Shown in pieces: positions 1 through 9,300 of a stretch of DNA of 64,000 bases. Location of the stretch: positions 54,315 through 118,314 of the forward strand of contig CAIXGS010000038.1 of the NCBI GenBank assembly GCA_903919125.1. The letters are read 5' to 3'. Position 1 is the first letter of the stretch; each line of letters begins with the position of its first letter. Position numbers and translations under genes: made by a program. Origin of the DNA: an uncultured Spartobacteria bacterium (GTDB lineage Bacteria; Verrucomicrobiota; Verrucomicrobiia; Chthoniobacterales; Chthoniobacteraceae). The notes below the pieces were generated by a model. It did not search any database and was not told the DNA's origin. It worked only from the letters and a program-made list of their open reading frames with translations.

Positions 1-498
1 GACGAAATAAGGCAGCGCTGTGGGTATCACCCGCGTGACCGGTAAAGCGCGGTTTCGCGCGAACCAAAAGACATAGTTCAGCGGCAGGCCGGGTACGCGT
101 TCGTTGCCGAGTTGCTGACGCTCCTCGCGGCTGATGAGGCTTTCGATCACGTCGAAGCTGTTAGAGTCCGCGCTCGGCAGCGGCATGAGTGCTCGTTGAT
201 CCTGCCAAGTGATGTAGCGCGACTGAACATTGCCCTTTTCATCGCACAGCACCATGCCGTGAAGCTGGCTGCACATGAGCACACCAGCGGCATCTGGGGC
301 ATGATCATGCAGGCGTTCCAGCACCCGGCGCACGCATTGCGCAATGGCCTCCGAATCGACCTCACGAAACATAGGATTGAGCCCGGTCACGAGCGGCGGC
401 GCGTCCATCCGCTCAATGTGCGAGAGGCACAGTCCACCAGCATCAAGGACAGCACCTTTGATGAAACTGGAGCCAATGTCGATGCCTAGGTAGCGCAT
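1..498 (-). CDS. FGGY-family carbohydrate kinase, N-terminal part (cut by window edge)
   Basis: Reading from the ATG at 498, 166 codons stay open to the window edge, so the C-terminal two thirds lie outside. The protein opens with GIDIGSSFIKGAVLD, the first phosphate-binding motif of the FGGY/actin-fold kinases, and has QLHG near residue 78 and TWQDQR near 97, which are typical of xylulokinase-like members that phosphorylate a sugar or polyol with ATP. The substrate cannot be read from this half. It starts one base after the stop of the malate:quinone oxidoreductase fragment, so it is probably the last visible gene of the long minus-strand operon that begins at the GntR regulator. Xylulokinase is plausible, but another pentose, polyol or sedoheptulose kinase is equally possible. 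Confidence 0.85.
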   Translation of the reverse strand, partial: MRYLGIDIGSSFIKGAVLDAGGLCLSHIERMDAPPLVTGLNPMFREVDSEAIAQCVRRVLERLHDHAPDAAGVLMCSQLHGMVLCDEKGNVQSRYITWQDQRALMPLPSADSNSFDVIESLISREERQQLGNERVPGLPLNYVFWFARNRALPVTRVIPTALPYFV

Positions 499-499
499 G

Positions 500-823
500 T
501 TAGTTTTTGGAATTGAGTTGCAGCCGTTCTGTGGCTTCACGACTGGTTCTCTCGAACAGGGCAGCATGACCGGACTGCTTCAGGGCTTGGTCAAAGGTGG
601 GGATCATCCGCCTCATGCGTTCCTGGCCTTCAGCGCTGGTGAGCAGATGCGGCAGGCAAGTCTGAACGACCTCGAGCGCAATGTTCACCGAGACCGATGC
701 GCCAGGCGAAGCGCCCAGCAGCGCAGCGATCGAACGGTCTGCGGAGGAAAATACTTCGGTGCCGAAATACACCGCGCCACGGTCCGCCTTCTTGATGGCC
801 TGCACACGGATTCCTGCTTGCAC
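500..823 (-). CDS. mqo: Malate:quinone oxidoreductase, C-terminal fragment
   Basis: This 107-residue frame carries the C-terminal end of Mqo: RVQAIKK, then FGTEV, SSADRSIAALLGASPGAS, which is the conserved FAD-proximal end of the family. It starts with GTG at 823, overlapping the TAG of the upstream fragment by one base. The two pieces together total about 503 residues, the usual length of Mqo. Adding one base (for example a third G in the TGG just before the break) restores the family pattern W-E-A-I-V-Q. I read this as one gene split by a single-base frameshift, either a real mutation or a sequencing error in a short G run. Alone, this piece should not form an active enzyme. Confidence 0.8.
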   Translation of the reverse strand: MQAGIRVQAIKKADRGAVYFGTEVFSSADRSIAALLGASPGASVSVNIALEVVQTCLPHLLTSAEGQERMRRMIPTFDQALKQSGHAALFERTSREATERLQLNSKN

Positions 824-2013
824 TATAGCCTCCAGTGTTCCGAGCGGGCGTTAGGGTAATACTCGCGCACGGCCTCCATGCGGCTCTCCATGCTTTGCAG
901 ACCTTGGGTGACTAGATACTTCACCAGTGAGAGGTTGCGCAGGCCGGCCTGCAGCAGCGCGCCGAGATTGTTCGCGCGAATCGATAGCGGCAGGTCGCTC
1001 CAGTGTCCGTGTTTGAGGAAACGCGTCGTCCATGAAGCAAACGGGCCGAAGAGAAGCTGGCGCTGGCCATTGAGTCGCCGCACATCGAGATGTCCCGCAC
1101 CGAGGCTGGGCGATGAGGGCGGTGTGGCACCATAAACCTTCGCTTCGTGCCGTGCGCAGATCGAAGGCTCATCGCACACAAGCCACTGGCCGCCGATGGG
1201 AAATCCGCCAAGACCAGCGACTTCGGCGAGACCGGTGGATTGCAGCAAAGGCAAGCTGCCACCGCCCGCGCCAACGAAGACGAATTTCGCACGCTGCTTG
1301 CGCTCTTCGCCGGAAGCCATGCATCGTAGATCGAGATGCCACTCCCCTGCCCCGCGCTGGAGCTTTGTGACCTTCCATCCGGCGGCGATGCCACAATTCT
1401 CCTGCTCCACCAGCCAGCTGCAAAGACGGCGGGCCAGCAGGCCGTAGTCCACCTCGGTGCCATCGCCAGAGGTGGCCGCGACTGAACAAGCATCGCGTCC
1501 TTCCATCACCAGCGGAGCCCACTGCTGGATCATCGACGAATCGGTCGTGAACGTCATGCTACGGAAAAAATGATGCTCCGCCATCGCGGTGTGCCGTGCG
1601 CGCAAGAAGTCCACATCTCCCCGCCCTTTCACGAAGCAGACATGCGGCACCGCATGGATAAAATCCGCAGCAGCCCCCACCATGCCTTCAGCAGTCGCTG
1701 AGCCCCAGAACTGCTTCGAGTGCTCGAACTGCTCAAATATATGCAGCGCCCTTGTGATGGGCACGCCACCGCTTTGATCGCGTGCCGGGGTGTAGCTGAG
1801 CTCGCAAATACCGGCGTGACCCGTGCCTGCGTTGTTCCAGCCATTCGAGGCTTCCTGCGCGAGTTCACTCGTGATTTCGACCAACTGGATGCGGAGCCGC
1901 GGATTGAGCCGCTTGAGCATCACAGCCAGCGTCGCGGACATGATGCCACTGCCAACAAGCACGATGTCGGGGGCTTCGAGGATGCGGGCATCCATGTCCG
2001 GTGGCGTTGGCAT
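823..2013 (-). CDS. mqo: Malate:quinone oxidoreductase, N-terminal fragment (frameshifted)
   Basis: Mqo is a membrane-associated FAD enzyme that oxidises malate to oxaloacetate and passes electrons to quinone. This 396-residue frame begins with the FAD-binding fold (VLVGSGIMSATLA, residues 18-30), followed by family signatures such as NNAGTGHAG near residue 60 and REYYPNAR near its end. The frame stops at 825-823, exactly where the C-terminal family sequence continues in another frame from 823 to 500. It lies 18 bases after the SMP-30 gene in the minus-strand operon. Its place among sugar-acid genes suggests a role in feeding electrons from organic acid oxidation to the respiratory chain. The activity is lost if the frameshift is real. 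Confidence 0.85.
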   Translation of the reverse strand: MPTPPDMDARILEAPDIVLVGSGIMSATLAVMLKRLNPRLRIQLVEITSELAQEASNGWNNAGTGHAGICELSYTPARDQSGGVPITRALHIFEQFEHSKQFWGSATAEGMVGAAADFIHAVPHVCFVKGRGDVDFLRARHTAMAEHHFFRSMTFTTDSSMIQQWAPLVMEGRDACSVAATSGDGTEVDYGLLARRLCSWLVEQENCGIAAGWKVTKLQRGAGEWHLDLRCMASGEERKQRAKFVFVGAGGGSLPLLQSTGLAEVAGLGGFPIGGQWLVCDEPSICARHEAKVYGATPPSSPSLGAGHLDVRRLNGQRQLLFGPFASWTTRFLKHGHWSDLPLSIRANNLGALLQAGLRNLSLVKYLVTQGLQSMESRMEAVREYYPNARSEHWRL

Positions 2014-2031
2014 CAGTTCAGGCGGCGGATT

Positions 2032-3075
2032 TCAGCACCAATGCGCGCCGATGGCCTCGACATGCACGGCATACAGACTGCGGCTGGCAGTCATGAACAG
2101 GCGATTGCGGCGAGGGCCGCCGAAGCACACATTGCTGCACACTTCTGGCAGCACGATCTGGCCGATGCGTTTGCCCTCGGACGAAAAGATCTGCACACCG
2201 TCGTAACCTTCGCCCACCCAACCGGCTCCGGCCCATATGTTGCCGTCTTTGTCGCACCGAATGCCGTCCGCGAGTCCGGCGACTTCCTTGCCATTGAGGT
2301 CCATTTTCATGGAGGCGAACTCTCGGCCGTTCTTCAGTTTTGCTCCATCGATGTCCCAAACCTTGATGTTCTTCGGCGCCTCGGGGTAATGCGTGGCACC
2401 AGTGTCAGCCACATAGACCTTCTTGTAGTCCGGCGAAAAGCACAGGCCGTTGGGCTTGAAGATCTCATCCGTGACCTTTTCCACCTTGCCGCTCGGATCG
2501 ATGCGATAGACCGCTTCTTTGAGCAAGAGATCGCCTTTGTTGCCCTCATAGTTGCCGAGACTTCCGTAGCCGGGATCGGTGAACCAGACGCTGCCATCGG
2601 GATGCGCCGAGCCATCGTTGGGGGCGTTGAAGGGCTTGCCGTCAAACTTATCCGCCAGCACAGTGATTGTGTTGTCAGGCTCATAGCGCACCACGCGACG
2701 GTTGCCGTGCTCGAAGGAAATCTGCCGACCCTCGCGGTCAAAAGTGTTGCCATTGCTGTGGCCAGCGGGCTTGTGAATCGCCGTGACTTCACCGTCGTCT
2801 TGCAACCAGCGATGCTGCACGTTGTTCGGGATGTCGCTCCACACGAGGTATTGGCCCCAGCCGCTCCACGCCGGGCCTTCCGCCCAATACATGCCGGTGT
2901 GTAGGCGCTCGATGGGCGCGGAGCCGATCTTGTATTTTTCAAATGCCTTATCGAGCGCGATGACATCCGGCTCGGGATAACGCACGGGTGCAGCGCCGGG
3001 GCCAAAATCACGGGCGAGGAGTGGTGCAGCGGCGAAAGCGCCGATGGAAGCAAGGAAGGAACGACGAGTGGTCAT
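2032..3075 (-). CDS. SMP-30/gluconolactonase-like protein, Tat-exported
   Basis: A 347-residue six-bladed beta-propeller of the SMP-30/gluconolaconase (LRE-like) family, which hydrolyses sugar lactones using a divalent metal. The N terminus TTRRSFLASIGAFAAAP is a twin-arginine signal, so export in a folded state is likely. Family metal-site regions are visible: WAEGPAW near residue 65, FNAPNDG near 148, and AGLADGIRCDKDG near 270. The C terminus MTASRSLYAV is typical. Within the operon it sits between the 2-hydroxyacid dehydrogenase and mqo, which fits oxidation of a sugar to a lactone, then an acid. The specific lactone is not shown by the sequence. Confidence 0.88.
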   Translation of the reverse strand: MTTRRSFLASIGAFAAAPLLARDFGPGAAPVRYPEPDVIALDKAFEKYKIGSAPIERLHTGMYWAEGPAWSGWGQYLVWSDIPNNVQHRWLQDDGEVTAIHKPAGHSNGNTFDREGRQISFEHGNRRVVRYEPDNTITVLADKFDGKPFNAPNDGSAHPDGSVWFTDPGYGSLGNYEGNKGDLLLKEAVYRIDPSGKVEKVTDEIFKPNGLCFSPDYKKVYVADTGATHYPEAPKNIKVWDIDGAKLKNGREFASMKMDLNGKEVAGLADGIRCDKDGNIWAGAGWVGEGYDGVQIFSSEGKRIGQIVLPEVCSNVCFGGPRRNRLFMTASRSLYAVHVEAIGAHWC

Positions 3076-3112
3076 GGTTGGGTGGATGGTTGGATTGTTG
3101 GAGATAAAGTAT

Positions 3113-4087
3113 TCATGCCGTGGTCACGCCGTTGACGATGTTCGGCAGCGGCTCACCGCGAACGGCCATCAGTGCGATGCGTGCTGCCGTTTCTCGCAGC
3201 GTCTTCACCGCAGGAGGGCTCGCGGAAGCGATGTGCGCGGCGAGGATGACATTCGGCATCGTGCGGATTGGGTGATCGGCGGGAATCGGCTCCGGATCGA
3301 AGACATCGAGCGCGGCACCGGCGAGATGACCAGATTGCAGGGCGTCGGTGATGGCAGCACTGTCGGCGAGATCGCCACGGCCCACGTTGATGAAGATGGA
3401 GCCTGCTTTCATTTTTGCGAACACAGCGGCGTTGAAGAGCTGCTTGGTCTTCGGTGTCGATGGACAGTGCGGCGAGACGATGTCGCTCTGCGCAAGCAAC
3501 TCATCGAACGATGCAGCTGCCACAGCTCCTGATTTGGCGATCTCATCCGCTGCCACGACGGGATCAAACACCAGCACACGCGCCTTGAACGCGAGCAGGC
3601 GCTGCACGACCTCACGACCGATACGTCCGAAGCCGACAATGCCAATCGTGAGGTGCTTCAGAGATGACATTGCGGTCAACGGTGTGGCGAGGCCCCACTT
3701 GCCTGCGCGAATGTCGAGCGCGTTCGGCACCACCTGCCGCGTGATGGCGAGAATGAAGGCCAGCGTATGATCCGCGACTTCATCAATGCAGTAGTCAGGA
3801 ATGTTGCACACCGGTATGCCGCGTTCGCGGGCTGTGGCGAGATCCACATTGTCGTAGCCGATGCCGTAGCGCACGATGACCTTTGCTTTGCTCATCGCAG
3901 CGACGACTTCGGCGTTCACAGGAGCAAACTGAACGATCACGGCATCGGCGTCTCTCACGAGGTCAGCAAGTTCTGCGGGTGAACGCTTTTCTTTAAAGGA
4001 GACGACCTCGATCCCTGCGGGACGAAGCACAGCTTCCTCCAAGCTGAGATCAGGAAAGGTGAAGTCGGTGATGGCTATTGTGGGCAT
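3113..4087 (-). CDS. D-isomer-specific 2-hydroxyacid dehydrogenase
   Basis: A 324-residue NAD(P)-dependent dehydrogenase of the phosphoglycerate dehydrogenase/CtBP-like family. The start is placed at the ATG at 4087 (MPTIAITDF) because a longer reading would run into the upstream gene and lacks homology. The Rossmann motif GFGRIG is at residues 142-147. The catalytic triad is complete: Arg in NVGRGD (about 227), Glu in DPEP (about 256) and His in AAHIAS (about 275). The enzyme interconverts a 2-keto acid and a D-2-hydroxy acid. Neighbours suggest catabolism of sugar acids rather than serine synthesis, and the regulatory ACT domain of SerA is absent. Confidence 0.9.
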   Translation of the reverse strand: MPTIAITDFTFPDLSLEEAVLRPAGIEVVSFKEKRSPAELADLVRDADAVIVQFAPVNAEVVAAMSKAKVIVRYGIGYDNVDLATARERGIPVCNIPDYCIDEVADHTLAFILAITRQVVPNALDIRAGKWGLATPLTAMSSLKHLTIGIVGFGRIGREVVQRLLAFKARVLVFDPVVAADEIAKSGAVAAASFDELLAQSDIVSPHCPSTPKTKQLFNAAVFAKMKAGSIFINVGRGDLADSAAITDALQSGHLAGAALDVFDPEPIPADHPIRTMPNVILAAHIASASPPAVKTLRETAARIALMAVRGEPLPNIVNGVTTA

Positions 4088-4103
4088 GGTCGTGTGTGTG
4101 AGG

Positions 4104-5003
4104 TTATTCGCCGATGACACGGACGGTGGTGAGCGACTTGATGAGGCTGTGATCGTCCCATTTCCAGACGACGCGCTTCTCCTTGTCGTGTGTAACTTCA
4201 ATAGCGTGTGCGCCTTGGCCTTCCTTACCACGTATGAAGTTGCCGATGAGTAGATTTCCATTCTTGAGCTGCTGAAGGCAGGAGATCCAGGTGATGTTCA
4301 AATCAGGCGCATCCTTGTCGCTGAACTCCCACACGATCTGCTTGTCAGGTGTGACCTCGATCAAACGTTTCTGCGTGCCGCAGCAGATGAGCGTGTTGCC
4401 ATTGGCAAGCCGCTGAGCTTCGCCGGTGTTCGTTACGCCGGTGTATTCCCACACCACCTTGCCGTCCGGGTCCACTTCACGCACCGCGCCCTCGCCTTCA
4501 TGCGCGGCGAGGATGTTACCGTTCGCCAGCTTGTGAACGTTGCGCACCTGAAGGTGAGTTCCTTCAATGTTTGTTTGCAGCGGTGTGACATGCACGATCT
4601 CACCCTTCGCATTCACTTCCACAGCCTGACACGGGCCCTGCTCTGCGACTAATGTGTTGCCATTCGCGAGCCGCTCGCATCCGAAGACCTGATGCGATTT
4701 GCTCACGTAATCGAACACCGTCTCGCCACGCGAAGTAATCTCGCGAACACCCGTGGGCTGACCACCGTAGCCGAAGAGGATGTTCCCATTGGGCAACACT
4801 TGAAAAATGACCGTTGTGCTCGGTGGCTTGAACTCCCAGACCAACTTCCCATCGGCATCGAGTTCAACGAAGCGGTTCGGACCTTTGCCATACTCGGTGA
4901 AGAGCAGTCGATGTTTAATAGGCGCGTCAGCGGCAGAGCTTCGCATGCTAAATGGGAAAGCATAGGCGAGCAGGGCAATAAAAAGGTGGGTGGTGGTATT
5001 CAT
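4104..5003 (-). CDS. Secreted PQQ-type beta-propeller protein
   Basis: A 299-residue exported protein with an N-terminal hydrophobic signal (residues 1-25, likely cut after SSAADA). The rest is a run of blades with the repeated pattern LANGNTL / LPNGNIL / LKNGNLL followed by an E-V-x-x-DGK-x-VWE strand, seen at least six times, which is the arylsulfotransferase/PQQ-like propeller pattern. No catalytic residues can be assigned. It starts 67 bases after the DUF1552 gene and ends 16 bases before the dehydrogenase start, so it belongs to the same operon. It may be a periplasmic sugar-binding or scaffold protein; the function is unknown. Confidence 0.75.
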   Translation of the reverse strand: MNTTTHLFIALLAYAFPFSMRSSAADAPIKHRLLFTEYGKGPNRFVELDADGKLVWEFKPPSTTVIFQVLPNGNILFGYGGQPTGVREITSRGETVFDYVSKSHQVFGCERLANGNTLVAEQGPCQAVEVNAKGEIVHVTPLQTNIEGTHLQVRNVHKLANGNILAAHEGEGAVREVDPDGKVVWEYTGVTNTGEAQRLANGNTLICCGTQKRLIEVTPDKQIVWEFSDKDAPDLNITWISCLQQLKNGNLLIGNFIRGKEGQGAHAIEVTHDKEKRVVWKWDDHSLIKSLTTVRVIGE

Positions 5004-5070
5004 GGTTGGAGATGGTCTTGGGTGAGTGGTGGTGCTCCCACAGATTCGGTGTTACACAGATTGGGATGCT

Positions 5071-6375
5071 TCACACACCTGCAAGCCGCTCAGTCGAGTC
5101 GTTGAAGCGGTCGAGCTTCAGACCACCCCAGTCCATGAGGTTGAGGAAGAGGCTGCACATGCGGCGGTTGGGTTTGTCGAGGTAGTCGAGCACGCGACCA
5201 CCGTGAAGATTGCCGCCTGCGCCGCCGAGCAAGATCACTGGCAACTGCTTGGACTCATGGTTGCCGTGCAGCATGCTGGAGCAGTGCATGATAGCGGTGT
5301 TGTCGAGCAGGGTGCTGTCGCCTTCCTTGATCTCGGACATCCGTTGGCAGAGGTAGGCGAGCTGCGACATGAAGAACTGGTTGAGCGTGATCAACTCGTC
5401 CGGCTGCGAGTGGGCGATGTAATGATGGTGATCGCGGATGCCGAGGTGCGCGTGCACGATGGTGGAGGCGTCGTTGCAGTATTTCATGGTCGCGATCCGG
5501 GTGGAGTCCGTGCGGAAGGCAAGAATGAGGATGTCATTCATGAGCTTCCAATACTCCGGAAGGTCCGCCGGGATGCCGTCGGCAGGCCGCGGACGATCGG
5601 GGCTGGTGAGGGTCGGCTTCCATTCACCGGCCTCGCGTTCCTTGCCGGCCCGCTTGATGCGGCCCTCGATCTCGTGGACGGAGCCGAGATACTCCTCAAA
5701 GCGCTGACTGTCCGCGCTGGAGAGTTTCCGTTGCAGGGACTTGGCGTCCTCGAGGACGGAATCGACGACGCGGCGGTCATCGCGGTTGCGCTCGGTGCGG
5801 AAGAGTTGGTCAAAGGCGAGCGCGGGCCGCGTTTCGGTCCAGGTGGGCGACACGGGCGAACTCCAAGAAATGTGCGAGCCGTAGAGCAGCGGATGACCGT
5901 CCTGAAGGCCGGGCACCGCCTCCTCGCAGCCGAGCACCAGAGAAGGCAGCCGGGTGCGGTCGCCGATCTGCCGCGCCATCACCTGGTCGAAGCTGACGCC
6001 CGTGTGGACCTCGTTCTTCGCCATGGTCGCGCCGCTGAGCATGTTGCCCGTCTGCATGCAGTGGATGATCCCGTTGTTCGCCTGCTCGTTCCACAGACCG
6101 CGCAGGAAGACCATGCGCTCCTTCCAGGACTCCAGCGGCTTCAGGCAAGGGCCGAGTTCCATCGCCGCACCGTCTCCCTTGGCCCACCAGTGCTTCGAGT
6201 GGAACCCCATGCCGGTGAAGGTGACCAGCGTACGCGTCGGCGGCAGACTTGCGGCGCTCGCGGCGGCAGCCCGGGCCGGTTTCATGCAATCGAGCAAAGG
6301 CAAGGCGAGTGTCGCTCCGATTCCGCGAAGCGCATGGCGGCGGCTGATGAGCCAGTTGTTGCGTTGGATGTTCAT
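5071..6375 (-). CDS. DUF1552 family exported protein
   Basis: A 434-residue protein of the DUF1552 family, common in Planctomycetes and Verrucomicrobia and nearly always next to a DUF1592/DUF1588 cytochrome gene, as here. The N terminus ISRRHALRGIGATLALPLLD is a twin-arginine signal followed by a hydrophobic stretch. Family features include FTGMGFHSKHW near residue 53 and the late segment DNTAIMHCSSMLHGN, similar to the metal-site region of DUF1501 sulfatase-like proteins. The start ATG at 6375 overlaps, in a different frame, the run-on of the upstream gene; a TGA overlaps this ATG as ATGA, suggesting that the two genes were once coupled by a four-base overlap. The biochemical role is unknown. 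Confidence 0.9.
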   Translation of the reverse strand: MNIQRNNWLISRRHALRGIGATLALPLLDCMKPARAAAASAASLPPTRTLVTFTGMGFHSKHWWAKGDGAAMELGPCLKPLESWKERMVFLRGLWNEQANNGIIHCMQTGNMLSGATMAKNEVHTGVSFDQVMARQIGDRTRLPSLVLGCEEAVPGLQDGHPLLYGSHISWSSPVSPTWTETRPALAFDQLFRTERNRDDRRVVDSVLEDAKSLQRKLSSADSQRFEEYLGSVHEIEGRIKRAGKEREAGEWKPTLTSPDRPRPADGIPADLPEYWKLMNDILILAFRTDSTRIATMKYCNDASTIVHAHLGIRDHHHYIAHSQPDELITLNQFFMSQLAYLCQRMSEIKEGDSTLLDNTAIMHCSSMLHGNHESKQLPVILLGGAGGNLHGGRVLDYLDKPNRRMCSLFLNLMDWGGLKLDRFNDSTERLAGV

Positions 6376-9300
6376 GGGTGGTTACTGGTTCTTGGTTACT
6401 GGTTACTGGTTCCTTGTTCTTGGTTCCTTGTTCTTGGCTGAGTGGTTTAGAGGCTGCGGGCCGGATGCAGCGGAATGGATCGCTGCGGATGATCACGAGC
6501 AGGGCGTCTGACCAGTGTCCGCCGGCAATCATGGTCTTGGTCACTTCATCAACAAGTGCGCGGTCGGAGGGCAGCACGGCGCGGCTCAGGGCGTAACCGG
6601 TGAGCTTGCGGGCGAGCGTGTGCAGCAAGTCCTCGCGTCGTGGGCCGGCGACGTAGTTTCGCAGGCCGGCGAAGTCGTTGACATCGGTGCCGTCGCCCAA
6701 TGTGGCGCGGCTCTCGCCGGGCTTCATCGTGCTGGCGGGGCGCAGACGGCCGATGGCGTCGAACTGCTCCAACGTCATGCCATACGGGTCAATGCGGACG
6801 TGGCAGGCGGCGCAGTTGGCGTCCTTGCGATGGAGCTCGGTAATTTCGCGCACGCTCAGGCCGGCGGGCACGGCATCGGGCAACGGCGGCACGTTGGGAG
6901 GGGGTTTTGGCAAGCGGTCGCCGAGGACGCGGGCCAGCCACGCTCCGCGCTTGATGGGGCTGGTGCGAGCGGCGGCGGATTGCTTGGCAAGCACGGCGCC
7001 AAGTCCCAGCAGACCGCCGCGACCGTAGGCGGCGACTTTTTCCACGCGGCGCCACTCCGGCCCCGTCACGCCAGGGATGCCGTAGTGCTTGGCGAGCACG
7101 TCGTTGACGATGACGGCATCGATGGCGATCACGTCGCTCACCGCGCGGTCGTTAATGAGTAGGTCTTCAACGAAACGCACCGGTTCCTCGGCCAGTGCGT
7201 CACGCACGGCAGGCGTGAACTCAGGAAAATCCTTCAAGCTGCGGCCATGGTTGGCGACGAAGTCCCGCACGCCGAGCCAGCGAGCACCGAACTCCTCCGC
7301 CATGCCGCGAGTCCGCCTGTCTTTGATCATCCGGCGCACCTGCGCCTCCAACACGGTGGGCTCGTGGAGGCGCGGAGCCACCGCACGCAGTTCGTCATCA
7401 GGAATCGAGTCCCAAAGCAGGAAGCTCAACCGCGTGGCCAATTCGTCGCCCGACACCGGCTGCCAGCGCGGCCCGGCCGCCGGCTGCTCCACGCGATAAA
7501 GGAACCACGGCGATGAAAGCACGCGGGCCAGAGCGGCGCGGAGGGCCGGATCGTGCTTGATGCCCTCGGCACGATCACTGCGGTAGTCGGCGAGTAGAGT
7601 CTCGCGTTCATCGTCGCTGAGGGGCCGACGCCACGCCCGTGCAGCGAAAGCGAGCAGCGCATCGAGGTGCTTCGGTTCGGCGGCGACTTGTTGGGCCAGC
7701 AGCGCCGCCTGCTCCCGCTTCACACGTTCTCCGATGACCGGATTGAAGAAGAAATCCATGCGCGGTGCGCCGTTCGGATTGGCGTAAAACTTCAGCAACT
7801 CCGCATACATCAGGGCGTGGGCATGGGCGTCCTCGCGCAGGAAATGCAGCTCGCTCCACAGGCGTTCAAGTTCCGCGCGGCCCGCGTCGTTGAGCATGAG
7901 TCGGCGCAGCGGCTCGTCCTCACGATGGAACATGAACAGGCTGCCCTGCGCATCACGCGGGATGATCGGCTCAAAAAGCACCGAGGATGGAAACAGAGCG
8001 CGAAACTCAGCGGCAGGGCGAGCGCGCTCAGCGGCGACACGCGGATGCACGATCTGCGCGACTCGAAGCTCGGGCTCGTCGACAACGAGCGGGTCGCCCG
8101 AGCGAAACGAAGTCGGGTTTGTCCGCTGAGGATTGAGCTTCTGCGGGTCCTTCGCATCCCGGAAGTCCGGCTCCGCGAGCAGCAGCGCCTGAACCGTGGC
8201 CGTCTCCGGGCTGCCGGCATCGAGGCTCACATCGGCGTAGAGTAATCGTGGCAAGGCGAGCAGCTTCATCAGCGGCTCTGGCAGCTTTTTCAAATCGATG
8301 CGCACCTCGGAGCCGGCCTCCGTGACCAGCGCCGTCGGCGGCACAGGATGACCTTTCGGATGCTGGCCAAAACGGAGCCCGGATGCCGCCTCGATAGCTG
8401 AGCGCAGTTCGGCGTGTTCGGCCAGAACCAGTGCGGGCGCATCGCCACCATCCAGGCGCAACTTGTCCCACACCACGAAGGTACCTGGCACCGCCCGAGC
8501 GACCTGCCGCGCGACCAGCCGGAAGATCGGCTCGCGTGCCGCGCTCTGCACTCGCTCGGTGGCAACCACACGCATCATGTCCTCCCACGCGGGGAAGCCG
8601 TTGCCCACCGCTAGGACACTGTGCTTATACTTGAGGTAGCGACTCGCGAACAACTTGTCCTGCATGGCCGTGATCGCTGCGAGAATGGGTGCCGGATCGG
8701 TTGTGGCCGTGCGCCATTTTTCTCGGACCCAGCCGAGCATGTCTTCTGGCAGACCCTCACTTGGCAGGATGGCGGGCCTTTCTCCCACAACGGCCAGCGC
8801 TTGCCCTAGCTCTGGCGCGGCTAGATGCGAGAGTTCGAATGAAACGCCGTCGCTCCCGGAAGGATGAGCATCGGCGACACGACCCGAGACGACGACATCG
8901 GCATCGATTGGACTTGTCCAGGCGACAGTCACCGGGCGCTTCGGCCCCGGATGCACGAAGACCGACCGTGCAGGCAACTTCGTCCAGACCTGTAAGGGGT
9001 CGGCGGCGGTGTTAACGAAAATCGAGGGCTCGGAGCCGAGGCTCCAAGATTTCACCTCGGTTCGCCCTGCGTTGCTGTCGCGCGATTCGGTGAGGAACAC
9101 CGGGGCGAATGTCGTCTCAAGGAAGCTCCAACTGGCCCCGTGCTTGTCAGGCCTGGGGTTCCCCTTCAAAAGATCGGGAATCACATCGCTGATGCTCCAG
9201 GTGCGCTGATCACCTGTCGTTTCGCGGATGGTCCATTCGATGAGAGTGCTGTCGGCTCCATAGCTTTCGTTGGGCAGCACAGTCAGGAGCAGCAACTCGC

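Noticed and set aside
1720..2904. Long plus-strand frame of 394 codons
   Set aside because: It lies antisense to the mqo and SMP-30 genes, has no recognisable domain, and is a by-product of the GC-rich codon pattern on the other strand.
4088..4261. Longer start for the 2-hydroxyacid dehydrogenase
   Set aside because: The added 58 residues overlap the propeller gene in another frame and do not resemble the family; the ATG at 4087 starts the conserved fold.
5026..6441. Plus-strand frame of 471 codons
   Set aside because: Antisense to the DUF1552 gene, with valine- and alanine-rich low-complexity sequence and no homology.
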